This document shows positions 41,447 to 50,222 of a stretch of DNA of 64,000 nt, piece after piece. The number at the start of each line of letters is the position of its first letter. The first letter of the stretch is position 1. Source of the stretch: Burkholderiales bacterium (lineage in GTDB: Bacteria; Pseudomonadota; Gammaproteobacteria; Burkholderiales; Burkholderiaceae_C). The stretch spans positions 61,280 to 125,279 of the forward strand of contig JACPUE010000026.1 in NCBI GenBank assembly GCA_016192425.1, written 5' to 3'. The notes under the pieces were generated by a model. The model saw only the letters and a list, made by a program, of their open reading frames with translations. It made no database searches and was not told where the DNA came from. A program made the translations under genes and the position numbers.

Positions 41447-43591
41447 CTACCCCAGGCGCTGGAAGGTGAGCACGAACGCCACCCCGTCGGCGGTGTTGTG
41501 CGCGCTGATGGTGCCTCCCATCTTGGCCATGTAGGTCTTGGCCACAAACAGCCCCTGGCCCCGGTGCTCGCTGGCGCCGGGCGCAGGATTCTGCTGGGGA
41601 TCTGACACGCCCAGTTCGAAAATCTGCTCCAGCAGCTCCTCGGCAATGGTCGAGCCCTGGTTGTGCAGGCTGGCGCTGGCGGTGGATTCCGATGCCGTCA
41701 GCTCCAGCCGGATGCGCGAGCCCTGCGGGCGGTAGCGGTCGGCGTTGCGCAGGATGTGGGTCACCACGTCTTCGAGCGCAAATTCATCGGCGCGCACGAT
41801 GACGGGCGCGCTGGCGCCCTCGTACACCACGTCGGCAATGCCGGCAAAGTGCGCGTTGTCGGCCACATGGCGCAGGAAGGCATCCAGGTCCAGGCGGCCT
41901 TCGGGCAGGCTGGCGGCCTGCAGCGCCTCGGCGGGCGATGCGGTGCCGTACAGCACGTGCACGGCCTGCTGCATGCGCTGCACGTAGCGGTAGCCGGGGT
42001 CCTGCGGGCCGTGCAGCACCATGAGCGACTGCAGCGGCGACATGATCTCGTGGCCCACGGCGTGCCACATGTCGCGCTCCTGCTGGGCGCGCAGGCGCTC
42101 GCGCTGCAGGTCGTCCTTCACGCGCTGCAGCAGGTCGGCCAGGCCGCCGGCCAGAATGCCCAGCTCGTCGGAGCCGCGCAGGTCGGACACTTCCAGCTGT
42201 CCCAGTTGCGGGCCGATCTGGCCGTCCTGCACGTTGTAGGACACGGCGGCGGCGCGCCGCGTCAGGGCCGTGATACGGCGCAGCAGCCCCAGCTCCACCG
42301 CCAGCCATGCCAGCGCAATGGCCGCCAGCATGGCCCCCAGGTACCAGGACATGCGCGATGCCACCGCCGCCAGGCTTTGCTCTACGCCGCGCAGGTTGCC
42401 GTGCAGGGTGACGACATAGTTGCCCGTGGGTGTGTCCAGCAGATCCAGCCCCTGGGGGGGCTGGGGGGGCGCATCGGTGGCGGCGGCATCAAGCGGCAGC
42501 CAGCGCACCAGGCGCAACAGCCAGGGGGCGGTGGGTTCGTGCTCCACGTCGGAGCCCTTGAGCACCAGGGCCGAGGCTTCGTTGGCGCCCATCTTGCGGA
42601 TTTCCACGCGCTCGCCCGGCAGCAGGCTGTGCTCCAGCTCGGCCAGGGACGCGGCCGAGCGTGCGCCTGGCGCGTTGCTGTCGAACAGCACGGGTGCGGG
42701 CTGGCCGGGCCCCAGCATCTGCACCTGCAGGCGCAGGGCGGCCAGGTCGTGCGGTGGCCATTCGGGCTTTTCTCCGCGCCGGAACAAGGCTTCGCGGAAC
42801 AGCTCGACCGGCAGGCGGATGGAGTAGTGGGTGCGGTGCAGGCAGTCCTCCTGCGCAGGGGCCGCACGGTCGCTGCAACGGCCGTTCTGCCAGAGCCAGC
42901 CGCGGAAATCGCGCACCGGCCGGGCGAGGCTGCCCAGTTGTTCGGAGCCGGGGTCTGCAAAGCCGGTCAGGCGCCCGCGCGCACCGCTGCTGCCCGGCGC
43001 GGCGGGCATGGCCTCGTAGGGGGCCAGCCAGCGGTAGGTTTCGCCGCGCATGTCCAGCGTCACGCGGGCGCGGTGCACGTCCTGCAGCGCCAGGGCGCCG
43101 CGCTCGCGGGGGCTGAGCGGGCCGGCCAGAAAGCTGCCCACCAGGTAGATGAATCCGCCTGCATAGGGGTTGTTGCCCACGGCGGCGCACAGGCTGGCGC
43201 CGTCCGGGTACTGCACGGCGCAGCCCGCCATCTCCACCGCCTGCTGGGCCTTGTACTGGTCGTCGAAATCGATGGCCGCGAAGGGCAGCAGCAGAGGCGC
43301 CAGCGGCGTGGCCGCCTGCTGCCGGTGGCCTGCGTTGAGCAGCGCGAGCTGCCCGGAAGGGTGGCGCAGGCGGGCCATGGTTTCGGCCTGGCTGCGCTCA
43401 AAGCCGTGCTGGTAGCTGCGCCAGGCGCGCTCCTTTTCCTCCTTGAGCAGCACCACGCTCAGGGCCACGGTGGCCAGCGCCAGCAGCAGGAACACGCTGC
43501 GCACCAGAATGCGCAGCCGGAAGGCGGGCAGTCCCAGGCGCGGAATGTCGATGCGCGGCATCTCCAGCGCGGGGCGGCGCAGACGGATCAT
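41447..43591 (-). CDS. Membrane sensor histidine kinase with large periplasmic domain
   Basis: A 714-residue kinase. The first helix (LVRSVFLLLALATVALSVVL) is near residues 29-48, a periplasmic sensor of about 370 residues follows, and the second helix (WYLGAMLAAIALAWLAVEL) is near 423. A HAMP-like linker leads to the H-box WHAVGHEIMSPLQSL, N-box HILRNADRYRPQG and G2 GQGLFVAKTY. The G1 box reads HNQGST instead of DxGxG, so ATP binding may be altered. It is downstream of its response regulator through a 29-codon ORF with ATGA overlaps at both ends. Ligand unknown. A later ATG (MPRIDIPRL) is possible. Confidence 0.85.
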   Translation of the reverse strand: MIRLRRPALEMPRIDIPRLGLPAFRLRILVRSVFLLLALATVALSVVLLKEEKERAWRSYQHGFERSQAETMARLRHPSGQLALLNAGHRQQAATPLAPLLLPFAAIDFDDQYKAQQAVEMAGCAVQYPDGASLCAAVGNNPYAGGFIYLVGSFLAGPLSPRERGALALQDVHRARVTLDMRGETYRWLAPYEAMPAAPGSSGARGRLTGFADPGSEQLGSLARPVRDFRGWLWQNGRCSDRAAPAQEDCLHRTHYSIRLPVELFREALFRRGEKPEWPPHDLAALRLQVQMLGPGQPAPVLFDSNAPGARSAASLAELEHSLLPGERVEIRKMGANEASALVLKGSDVEHEPTAPWLLRLVRWLPLDAAATDAPPQPPQGLDLLDTPTGNYVVTLHGNLRGVEQSLAAVASRMSWYLGAMLAAIALAWLAVELGLLRRITALTRRAAAVSYNVQDGQIGPQLGQLEVSDLRGSDELGILAGGLADLLQRVKDDLQRERLRAQQERDMWHAVGHEIMSPLQSLMVLHGPQDPGYRYVQRMQQAVHVLYGTASPAEALQAASLPEGRLDLDAFLRHVADNAHFAGIADVVYEGASAPVIVRADEFALEDVVTHILRNADRYRPQGSRIRLELTASESTASASLHNQGSTIAEELLEQIFELGVSDPQQNPAPGASEHRGQGLFVAKTYMAKMGGTISAHNTADGVAFVLTFQRLG

Positions 43592-43677
43592 CTTGGGCCT
43601 GCCGTAGCGCGGCGCGTGAAACCGGCGCTGCCCAGGCGAGGGCCGCCGCGCAAGGGCCGCAGGGGGGTGTTGCTCAT
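43588..43677 (-). CDS. Candidate 29-residue bridging ORF between response regulator and kinase
   Basis: An ATG overlapping the regulator's stop (ATGA at 43674-43677) opens a 29-codon frame (MSNTPLRPLRGGPRLGSAG...) whose TGA overlaps the kinase ATG (ATGA at 43588-43591). It would let ribosomes pass from regulator to kinase across an 80-base gap. Its sequence is an internally deleted copy of the window's 130-bp repeat, so it is likely a translational bridge rather than a functional peptide. Confidence 0.4.
   Translation of the reverse strand: MSNTPLRPLRGGPRLGSAGFTRRATAGPR
43613..43673 (-). repeat. Internally deleted relic of the 130-bp GC-rich repeat
   Basis: On the minus strand the head AGCAACACCCCCCTG is joined directly to the tail CGGCCCTTGCGCGG, GCCTGGGCAGCGCCGGTTTC and ACGCG. 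The complete copies (for example 63844-63977) have about 75 extra bases between these two blocks. Confidence 0.65.
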
Positions 43678-44369
43678 CTTGCCACCCAGCGAAAGCCGCG
43701 CATGGGGACGTTCTCTATGCCTTCGAACTGCGGATCGACTTCGCGCAGCGCTTCGCGGATGGTGCTCACATGCTTGCGCACGTTGTCGCGGTTGCGCCCG
43801 CTCTTGACCACTTCAAACAGCTCGTCATAGGACACCACCTCGCCCCGGCGCTGGTGCAGCGTGGCCAGGATGCGCTGGGCCGTCAGCGGCAGGTTCACGC
43901 GCTGGCCGCGCCAGGTGGGCGTGCGCTGCCACAGGGGGTCGAGCACCAGCGCGTCCTGGGCTGGGGCTGCGGGGGCAGCGGCGGGCGTGGCCTGGGTGGT
44001 GCGCAGGATGTCGAGGAAGGTCTCGATGAAGTCGGCCTCCTCGAAGGTGGTTTTCTGCAGGTAGTCCCAGGCGTCCAGCGCCTTCATGATGCTGCGGTAG
44101 ATGGCGGCCGGCATGGCCGACACGACCAGTACGGGCGTGCCCTGGCGGCGCTTGTTGATGGCGTTGATGAGGGCCACGCCCGCATGGCGTTCGCGCCCCA
44201 GCTCGATGTCGAGCACCACCACCGCGTAGGGTTCGCGCTCCAGCGCGCTTTCGGCGTCGTCGCGGGTGAACCACTGGTCCACCACCAGGCCGGGGCGGGA
44301 GGCGCGGATCCAGCCCGCCAGCTGGTTGCTGGTGGGCAGGTCGTCTTCGATCACGGCAATGCGGGTCAT
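43674..44369 (-). CDS. Response regulator with winged-helix (OmpR-like) C-terminus
   Basis: A 231-residue regulator: receiver (about 1-125) with AVIEDD, the acceptor Asp in VVVLDIELGRERHAG and VSAMP; then an Ala/Pro linker (about 128-145) and a C-terminal DNA-binding domain with RVNLPLTAQRILATLHQRRG, VVSYDELFEVVKSG, DNVRKHVSTIREALRE and the closing MRGFRWVAR wing. The usual Lys of the receiver (KPx) reads QKTTF, a known variant position. It is the first gene of a two-component operon with the kinase at 41447-43591. Target genes unknown; the divergent SPFH pair is a candidate. Confidence 0.85.
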   Translation of the reverse strand: MTRIAVIEDDLPTSNQLAGWIRASRPGLVVDQWFTRDDAESALEREPYAVVVLDIELGRERHAGVALINAINKRRQGTPVLVVSAMPAAIYRSIMKALDAWDYLQKTTFEEADFIETFLDILRTTQATPAAAPAAPAQDALVLDPLWQRTPTWRGQRVNLPLTAQRILATLHQRRGEVVSYDELFEVVKSGRNRDNVRKHVSTIREALREVDPQFEGIENVPMRGFRWVAR

Positions 44370-44572
44370 GCGGCAAGGGGGCGGTGGAGGCAGGGCCCGA
44401 TTATCCAGGCCCAGGCCTGCGCTGCGGTGTGAGTTTTTCTTCCGCGCCCGTGAGCAAACTGGTGCTGGCGCGGCATGGATGCTTCCGCGCCTTGTGCGAA
44501 CAATCCAGTGTCGATGGGTGCGCCACGGTGGCCGCCCACACCACCCTTCGACCTCCGAACTGGAGCACAACC

Positions 44573-45892
44573 ATGACACAACTCTGGAATCGCATTGTGG
44601 GAGCTCTGCGCACTTCCGTTCCCGCCGCTGCGGCGTCCGACACGGACGGCAGCACCGATGGCACCGACACCACCTCCACGGCGTCCGCGCCGCGGCCGGT
44701 GCCGCGCCCTTCGCTGCGCCTGCTGGGGGTGGCGGCTGCCTGCGCAGCGCTGGTGGCGGGCGGCGTGTCCCTGGTGCGCAATCCGCCGGTGCGCCACCTG
44801 GAGCACGGCGAACTGGTATTGCGCAGCAATGTGTTGACCGGCGCCCAAAGTACCTGGCGCGAGGGCAGCCTGTGGGTGCTGCCCGGCGTGCACAGCGTGC
44901 GCGTGTTTTCTCTGCAAGACCAGGTGTACCGCCCGCACGAGATGCGCGAGGCCACAGGCAGTGCGCCGCTGCAGTCGGTGGAGGGCCTGTCCTTCGGCCT
45001 GGACCTGACCGTGCGCTATGCGCTGGACGCGCAGGCTGCTGCCACACGCGGCAGCAGCCTGCCCCAGGACATTGGCGCCGATGTGGTGCAGCCCGCGGTG
45101 CAGGGCCTGGTGTACAAGGTGTTTGCGCGCTACACGGTGCGCGAGATTTTTTCGTCCAAGCGCGCGGAAATCCAGCAGGCCATCGAGTCCGAACTGCGCG
45201 CCCGCCTGGCGGCAGACGGGGTGCAGCTGCGCTCCCTGCAGATCGGCAAGGTGGATCTGCCTGCAGAGTACCGCCGGGGCATGGACAGCCTGCTGGCCGA
45301 AGAGCTGGCCTCGGAAAAGATGCGCTACACCATCGAGCTCAAGGACAAGCGCGTGAAGGAAACCGAGCTGGACGCCGCCGCCGACAAGGTGCGCCGCGAA
45401 GTGGCTGCCGAGGCCGCAGCCCGCGAGCAGGTGATTGCCGCACGCGCCCAGGAAGAAGCCATGAAGCATGTGCTGCCCTTCAAGCAGCGCCAGATCGAGC
45501 AGCGCCAGCTCGAAGCCGAAGCCGAGAAGGCCGCGCGCGTCAAGGCCGCCGAGGCGAACGCCCAGGCACGGCGCATCGAGGCCGACGGGGAGGCGCAAGC
45601 ACGCCAGAAGCTGGCCGAAGCCGAGGCCTGGCGCATGGAGCGTATCGGCAAGGTCAACGCCGAGCAAATGGCCCGCGAAGGGGCGCTGGTCACCAAGCAC
45701 CCCCTGCTCATCCAGAAGACGCTGGCCGACAAGCTCTCGGACAAGATCCAGGTCATCATCGCGCCGCCCCCGGCCGATGGCGGGTTCATTGGCGCGACCC
45801 TGCTGGGCGCACAACGCCAGCCCAAGGGTGCGGCAGCGGCTGCCGGCCCGGACGATGGCACCGCCGCCGCAGCCGCCGAACAGGAGCAATGA
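44573..45892 (+). CDS. SPFH/Band-7 domain membrane protein
   Basis: A 439-residue protein. After a Ser/Thr/Asp-rich N-terminus come one membrane helix (LRLLGVAAACAALVAGGVSL, about 48-68), an SPFH domain (about 75-260, LSFGLDLTVRYALDAQ, ARYTVREIFSSKRAEIQQAI), and a long charged coiled coil (about 255-375, QRQIEQRQLEAEAEKAARVK). The family forms oligomeric rings in membranes and often scaffolds or protects other membrane proteins. It is followed after 1 base by an unknown exported-type protein, probably its partner. The start follows a weak GGAG. Confidence 0.85.
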   Translation: MTQLWNRIVGALRTSVPAAAASDTDGSTDGTDTTSTASAPRPVPRPSLRLLGVAAACAALVAGGVSLVRNPPVRHLEHGELVLRSNVLTGAQSTWREGSLWVLPGVHSVRVFSLQDQVYRPHEMREATGSAPLQSVEGLSFGLDLTVRYALDAQAAATRGSSLPQDIGADVVQPAVQGLVYKVFARYTVREIFSSKRAEIQQAIESELRARLAADGVQLRSLQIGKVDLPAEYRRGMDSLLAEELASEKMRYTIELKDKRVKETELDAAADKVRREVAAEAAAREQVIAARAQEEAMKHVLPFKQRQIEQRQLEAEAEKAARVKAAEANAQARRIEADGEAQARQKLAEAEAWRMERIGKVNAEQMAREGALVTKHPLLIQKTLADKLSDKIQVIIAPPPADGGFIGATLLGAQRQPKGAAAAAGPDDGTAAAAAEQEQ

Positions 45893-45893
45893 C

Positions 45894-47381
45894 ATGGCAG
45901 GCACCGTCATGGCCACAGCCGCCCTGGCTGTCAGCATGGGCAATGCCATCGTGGCCCAAGACCAGGTCAGCCTGCGCGCCGCGCCGCGCGACAGCGCACT
46001 CCAGCAAACCGTGCTGTGGCAGGGCGAGGCGCTGGAGGTGCGGGGCGAGCGTCTGGACTACCTTCAGGTCTGGGACCACAAGCGCGAGCGCGGCGGTTTT
46101 GTGAAAGCCAGCGAGGTGCGCCGCATTGGCACCACCGAGGCCGACGCTGCGGCCTTGCTCGCTGTGCTGCGCTTTGTGCGCGACGCGCCCGGATCGGAAG
46201 CCCTGGGCATCGGCCTGGCCGCAGCCTATGTGGAGGCGGCCAGCCCCGCCACCTTGTCGGGCATGCAGGGCGCACAGGCGCTGGACGCCCTGGGAACCCT
46301 GGCCGACCGGCTGGCGCGGCGCGCCTCGGCCATGCCTGCTGCGCTGCCTGCCGCCCCCGCCAAGGGGGCGGGCGCCCAGGCATCGGCCCACCTGGACGTG
46401 GCCACCGGCCATGGCGTGCGCTTTGCCAGCTACGAGACCGAAGGCCGCATGCAGGTGTGCTACGAGGGCGACGCCTTCCGCCGCCTGCTGGCCCTGCCCG
46501 CGGCCGATGCCGAGCAGCGCGCCCGCGCCGCCGTGGCGCTGACCCGCCCCGAATGCGTGAACCCCACGGCCAGCGCCATAGAACGCCAGCAACTGCTGTC
46601 CTGGCAATTGCAGGTGCTCGACCGGGTGGACGGCCAGGACCTGGCACCGCATTGGCACCACCGGGTGCGCCTGCGCCGTGCCGGGCTGCTGGCCGCCCAG
46701 GCTTTCCAGGCCGCACGCCAGAACCCGCAGGCGCCCCAGGCCCAGCAGGCTGCCACGCGCGCCCTGCAAGAGTGGGCCGCCGTGCAAAAGGCCGAACTGC
46801 CCGACGAGGACCTGCCCACCTACAACGACACGGCCATGCGCGTGTCCGCCGTGCGCTGGGCCGTGGCTGCGGCGGGCCTGCCCAAGGCCGCCAGCGGCAA
46901 GCCCCGGGTGCAGTTGCAGCCGCAAGACACGGGCGAAACCTGCGTGCTGGTGCTGCCCCCCGAGGGCGCCAAAGGCCAGGAGCCGCTGCTGCGCCGCTGC
47001 ACCTATGGCGTGGTGTGGCCCGCGTCGCTGGCCTATGGGCCCGGGGGCCAATCCATGGCCCTGGCCGTGCAGCCCACCGACGGTTGGCGTGAACTGTGGC
47101 TGCTGCGCCAGACGGCGTCCGGCTGGGTGGCCAATGTGCTGCCGCCCACCAGCGCAGGCCCCGAGCTGGGCGTGGCCGAATTCGCGGGCTGGGTGCCCGG
47201 CACCGGCCAGGTGCTGGTGGGCCGCGAATCGCGCACCCAGGGGCGCTACCGGCGCAGCTTCGAGGTGGTCAAGCTCGACGGTCTGGTGACCGAGCGTGTG
47301 ACCTACGACGTGGCGGCGCTGCCCTTGTTCCAGCGCTGGCAGGATGCGCGCTGGAAGCAGCAGTCGCTGATGATGAGATAA
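45894..47381 (+). CDS. SH3-like domain protein paired with the SPFH gene, function unknown
   Basis: A 495-residue protein. A short hydrophobic start (VMATAALAVSMGNAIVA) may be a signal peptide. Residues about 23-80 resemble a bacterial SH3 domain (QVSLRAAPRDSALQQTVLWQ, GGFVKASEVRRIG). The remainder has no recognised domain: an Ala-rich helical middle and a beta-rich C-terminus (RELWLLRQTASGWVANVLPP, GRYRRSFEVVKLDG) that could be a propeller-like fold. It starts 1 base after the SPFH stop, so the two are coupled. A role at the envelope with the SPFH protein is inferred. Confidence 0.7.
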   Translation: MAGTVMATAALAVSMGNAIVAQDQVSLRAAPRDSALQQTVLWQGEALEVRGERLDYLQVWDHKRERGGFVKASEVRRIGTTEADAAALLAVLRFVRDAPGSEALGIGLAAAYVEAASPATLSGMQGAQALDALGTLADRLARRASAMPAALPAAPAKGAGAQASAHLDVATGHGVRFASYETEGRMQVCYEGDAFRRLLALPAADAEQRARAAVALTRPECVNPTASAIERQQLLSWQLQVLDRVDGQDLAPHWHHRVRLRRAGLLAAQAFQAARQNPQAPQAQQAATRALQEWAAVQKAELPDEDLPTYNDTAMRVSAVRWAVAAAGLPKAASGKPRVQLQPQDTGETCVLVLPPEGAKGQEPLLRRCTYGVVWPASLAYGPGGQSMALAVQPTDGWRELWLLRQTASGWVANVLPPTSAGPELGVAEFAGWVPGTGQVLVGRESRTQGRYRRSFEVVKLDGLVTERVTYDVAALPLFQRWQDARWKQQSLMMR

Positions 47382-47382
47382 G

Positions 47383-47593
47383 ACACACCCCCCTGAGGTG
47401 AAGCAACACCCCCTGAGGCGCTTCGCGCCTTCCCCCCGCTCTCGCAGCGCTGCGCGCTGCGGGCAGGGGGACGCCACCAGTGCGGCGGGGCGGCCCTTGC
47501 ACGGTGGCCGCTGGCTTGGGGTGCGCCGGTTTCGTACGCTGCGGGCGGTGCATGCATCACGGAAGCTGGCCTGGGGCGCGCCGGTTTCATGCG
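47383..47593 (+). repeat. 130-bp GC-rich repeat, copy 1, with partial duplication at both ends
   Basis: The main unit (about 47404-47539) runs from AACACCCCCTGAGGCG through CGCAGCGCTGCGCGCTGCG and CGGGGCGGCCCTTGC to GTGCGCCGGTTTCG. A second head (ACACCCCCCTGAGGTG, 47384-47399) lies before it and a second tail (CTGGCCTGGGGCGCGCCGG, 47566-47584) after it, which suggests nested insertion or unequal recombination. It fills the gap between the SPFH partner gene and gph, and probably folds into strong hairpins. Confidence 0.75.
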
Positions 47594-47637
47594 GGGGGCT
47601 ATTACACTGCGCCAGTTTTTTTCTGGAGCCTTGCCGC

Positions 47638-48333
47638 ATGACCCCCACCGCCCTCCCTTGGCCCGCGCTGGACGCCGCCATCATCGACCTGGATGGAACC
47701 CTGGTGGACACCCTGGGCGACTTTGCCGAGGCCCTGGGCCGCATGCTGCGCGATCTGGCGCTGCCCCCGATCGCGCCGGCGCAGATCGAGCGCATGGTGG
47801 GCAAGGGCTCGGAGCATTTGCTGCGTTCAGTGCTCAATCATGTGCTGGCACCCGTGGATGAAGCGCAACGTGCTATCAAAATAGAAGCATTGTTTGCGCA
47901 GGCCTGGGCCAGCTACCAGGCGCATTACCGTGCCATCAACGGCCAGTTTGCGCGCGTGTACCCCGGCGCGGACCAGGGCTTGCAGGCCTTGCGCGCGCGC
48001 GGGCTGCGCCTGGCCTGCCTGACCAACAAGCCCCATGCGTTCGCGGTGGATCTATTGAATGCCAAGGGGCTGGCAGGGCATTTCGAGTATGTGTTCGGCG
48101 GCGACAGCTTTGAGCGCAAGAAGCCCGACCCGCTGCCCTTGCGCAAGACCTGCGAGGCCCTGGGCACGCAGCCAGCGTGCACCCTGATGGTGGGCGATTC
48201 CAGCAACGATGCCCAGGCCGCGCGCGCGGCCGGCTGTCCGGTGGTGCTGGTGACCTACGGCTACAACCACGGCCTGAGCGCCCGCAGCGTGGATGCGGAC
48301 GGCTGGGTGGATTCGCTCGCGCAGCTGGAGTAG
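47638..48333 (+). CDS. gph: Phosphoglycolate phosphatase
   Basis: A 231-residue HAD-superfamily phosphatase. It has the nucleophile motif IIDLDGTLVDTLGDF, the cap-domain pattern MVGKGSEHLL, motif II LACLTNKPHAF, FGGDSFERKKPDPLPL with the conserved Lys, and VGDSSNDAQAARAAG. It removes 2-phosphoglycolate formed during DNA repair or oxygenation. Codons about 78-88 (RAIKIEALFAQ) coincide with a partial copy of the dispersed palindromic element. ATG 47638 is preceded by TGGAG. It converges with the chemoreceptor gene, 7 bases apart. Confidence 0.93.
   Translation: MTPTALPWPALDAAIIDLDGTLVDTLGDFAEALGRMLRDLALPPIAPAQIERMVGKGSEHLLRSVLNHVLAPVDEAQRAIKIEALFAQAWASYQAHYRAINGQFARVYPGADQGLQALRARGLRLACLTNKPHAFAVDLLNAKGLAGHFEYVFGGDSFERKKPDPLPLRKTCEALGTQPACTLMVGDSSNDAQAARAAGCPVVLVTYGYNHGLSARSVDADGWVDSLAQLE
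47870..47901 (+). repeat. Dispersed palindromic element, partial copy 3 (inside gph)
   Basis: GTGCTATCAAAATAGAAGCA followed by TTGTTTGCGCAGG matches the left half of the element (GCTATCAAA...GCGC); the right half is absent or too diverged to see. It is read in frame within gph. Confidence 0.5.
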
Positions 48334-48340
48334 GTCTCTT

Positions 48341-49999
48341 TCAGGCCGCCAGGCGCCGCTGTGCGCCGTGGGCCTGCAGTGCGGCCGGTGCGGCTGCCGG
48401 GGCGGGCGCAGGCGCCGCCGTCTGGTCCATGCGTGCGCGGGCTGCGGCGCTGCTGCCGGTGCCCGTGTGGAAAACGGCCATGGCCTGCACCAGTTGCGCC
48501 GCCTGGTTGCGCAGGCTGTCGGCGGCGGCGGCGCTTTGCTCGACCAGCGCGGCGTTCTGCTGTGTGGCCTGGTCCATCTGGGTGATGGCCTCGCCCACCT
48601 GGGCCACGCCGGTGCTTTGCTCGCTGCTGGCGGCGCTGATCTCGCCCATGATGTCGGTCACGCGGCGGATGGCGCTTACCACCTCCTGCATGGTGGTGCC
48701 TGCGCGGTCCACCTGCGCGGAGCCCGCCTCCACGCGCTCGGTGCTGGCGCTGATGAGCTGCTTGATCTCCTTGGCCGCTTCGGCGCTGCGCCCGGCCAGG
48801 CTGCGCACCTCGCTGGCCACCACGGCAAAGCCCCGGCCCTGCTCGCCTGCGCGCGCCGCTTCCACCGCCGCATTGAGCGCCAGGATGTTGGTCTGGAAGG
48901 CGATGCCGTCGATCACGCTGATGATGTCGGCGATCTTGCTGCTGGCAGTGCTGATGCCTTTCATGGTCTCCACCACCTGGGCCACCACGTCGCCGCCTTG
49001 CACGGCCACGGTGGAGGCGCTGACCGCCAGCTGGTTGGCCTGGCGCGCGTTGTCGGCGTTCTGGCGCACGGTGGAGCCCAGCTGCTCCATGGATGCGGAG
49101 GTCTGCTCCAGCGCGCTGGCCTGTTGCTCGGTGCGCGCCGACAGGTCGTTGTTGCCCTGGGCGATCTCGTTGCTGGCGGTGGCCACGCCCTCGGCGTTGC
49201 GGCGCACGTCGCAGACGATGGAGGCGAGCTTGGCCTGCATGTGGGCCAGGGCCTGCAGCAGTTGCCCGGTTTCGTCGCGGGCCGTGGTGGACAGCGGCTG
49301 GGTCAGGTCGCCGTCGGCAATCTTTTCTGCGGCGTGCATGCCCTGGCGCAGCGGGGTGACGATGGAGCGTGTGACCAGCCAGGCCATCAGCGCCCCCAGC
49401 ACGATGGCCGCCAGGGCGCCCGCGCCCAGCAGTGTCTGGCTGGCGCTGGCCATGGTGGCGGTGTCCTGCTGGCTGGCGCTCAACTGGCTGGCCATGAAGG
49501 AGCGCAGCGCGTCCAGCGCCTGCAGGTACTTGTTGGCCAGCGGGCGCAGTTGCTGGTCCACCATGGCGGGGATGGTGGGCTCGCCGCCACGGTGCAGTTC
49601 GCGGATCTCGGCCAGCTTGGCGAGGTAGGTGTCGCGTGCGCTGGCAATGTCTGCCAGCAGGGTCTTGCCGCGGCTGTCTTGCACCAGCTCCTCGATGCGC
49701 TTGACCTTGCCTTCGGTAGCGGTGGCGGTGGCCTGCATTTCGTTGGTGAGCAGTTCCATGTAGGCCGTGTCGATGGCCTTGAGGAAGGCCTCGGTGCGCA
49801 CCCAGTTCAGCCGGATGTCCGAGGCCCAGTCTTCCACCAGAGTGCGTTGCTCGATCTCGCGCGTGGCCACGCGTTCGCTGGCGTCCTTGAGCACGCCGAT
49901 GCGCCACATGCCGCCCAGCGCAATCACCGCAGTGATCAACAGGATGATGCCAAAACCCAGGCCCAGGCGCGGGCCGACACGGAGGTTGCTGAAGTTCAT
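48341..49999 (-). CDS. Methyl-accepting chemotaxis protein
   Basis: A 552-residue receptor. The first helix ([20 protein letters not shown]) is near residues 13-32, with a four-helix-bundle type periplasmic domain (about 35-190) next. The second helix ([20 protein letters not shown]) is near 190-210, then HAMP and the cytoplasmic signalling domain with the conserved hairpin tip [20 protein letters not shown] and [20 protein letters not shown]. Repeated SSAMEQ/TASSMEQ-like sites ([13 protein letters not shown]) are methylation regions. The C-terminal tail is Ala/Pro-rich and lacks a clear CheR-tethering pentapeptide. Ligand unknown. Confidence 0.93.
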   Translation of the reverse strand: MNFSNLRVGPRLGLGFGIILLITAVIALGGMWRIGVLKDASERVATREIEQRTLVEDWASDIRLNWVRTEAFLKAIDTAYMELLTNEMQATATATEGKVKRIEELVQDSRGKTLLADIASARDTYLAKLAEIRELHRGGEPTIPAMVDQQLRPLANKYLQALDALRSFMASQLSASQQDTATMASASQTLLGAGALAAIVLGALMAWLVTRSIVTPLRQGMHAAEKIADGDLTQPLSTTARDETGQLLQALAHMQAKLASIVCDVRRNAEGVATASNEIAQGNNDLSARTEQQASALEQTSASMEQLGSTVRQNADNARQANQLAVSASTVAVQGGDVVAQVVETMKGISTASSKIADIISVIDGIAFQTNILALNAAVEAARAGEQGRGFAVVASEVRSLAGRSAEAAKEIKQLISASTERVEAGSAQVDRAGTTMQEVVSAIRRVTDIMGEISAASSEQSTGVAQVGEAITQMDQATQQNAALVEQSAAAADSLRNQAAQLVQAMAVFHTGTGSSAAARARMDQTAAPAPAPAAAPAALQAHGAQRRLAA

Positions 50000-50172
50000 G
50001 GTGGTCTCGGAAAACAGGGGACGACGGGAGCCGACACCCGCTGGTGCCAGGGGCTTGGGCGCTGGGTCAGGGCGCTGCAAGGCAAGCGTAGGCGGGGACG
50101 GTGGCAGGCGCTATTCGCGCAATCCTCTAGAAAATGTCTACCAGGCGACACCTGGCATACGGCCCAACAAAA

Positions 50173-50194
50173 AGACCTGCCCGGAGGCAGGTCT
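50173..50194 (-). terminator. Rho-independent terminator of the chalcone-isomerase-like gene
   Basis: Read on the minus strand, AGACCTGCC and GGCAGGTCT form a perfect 9-bp stem with a 4-base loop, followed at once by TTTTTGTTG. It lies 29 bases past the stop codon of the gene at 50223-50804. This is the clearest intrinsic terminator in the window. Confidence 0.9.
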
Positions 50195-50222
50195 GAGTTG
50201 AAGGCGGCATGAGGACTGCGCA

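Noticed and set aside
41663..43807. 714-codon plus-strand frame opposite the membrane kinase
   Set aside because: It mirrors the kinase gene, has no motifs, and the kinase frame holds the H-box and N-box.
45786..47837. 683-codon minus-strand frame opposite the SPFH partner gene
   Set aside because: It crosses the intergenic repeat and the gph start without any sign of coding bias; the plus strand is tightly coupled to the SPFH gene.
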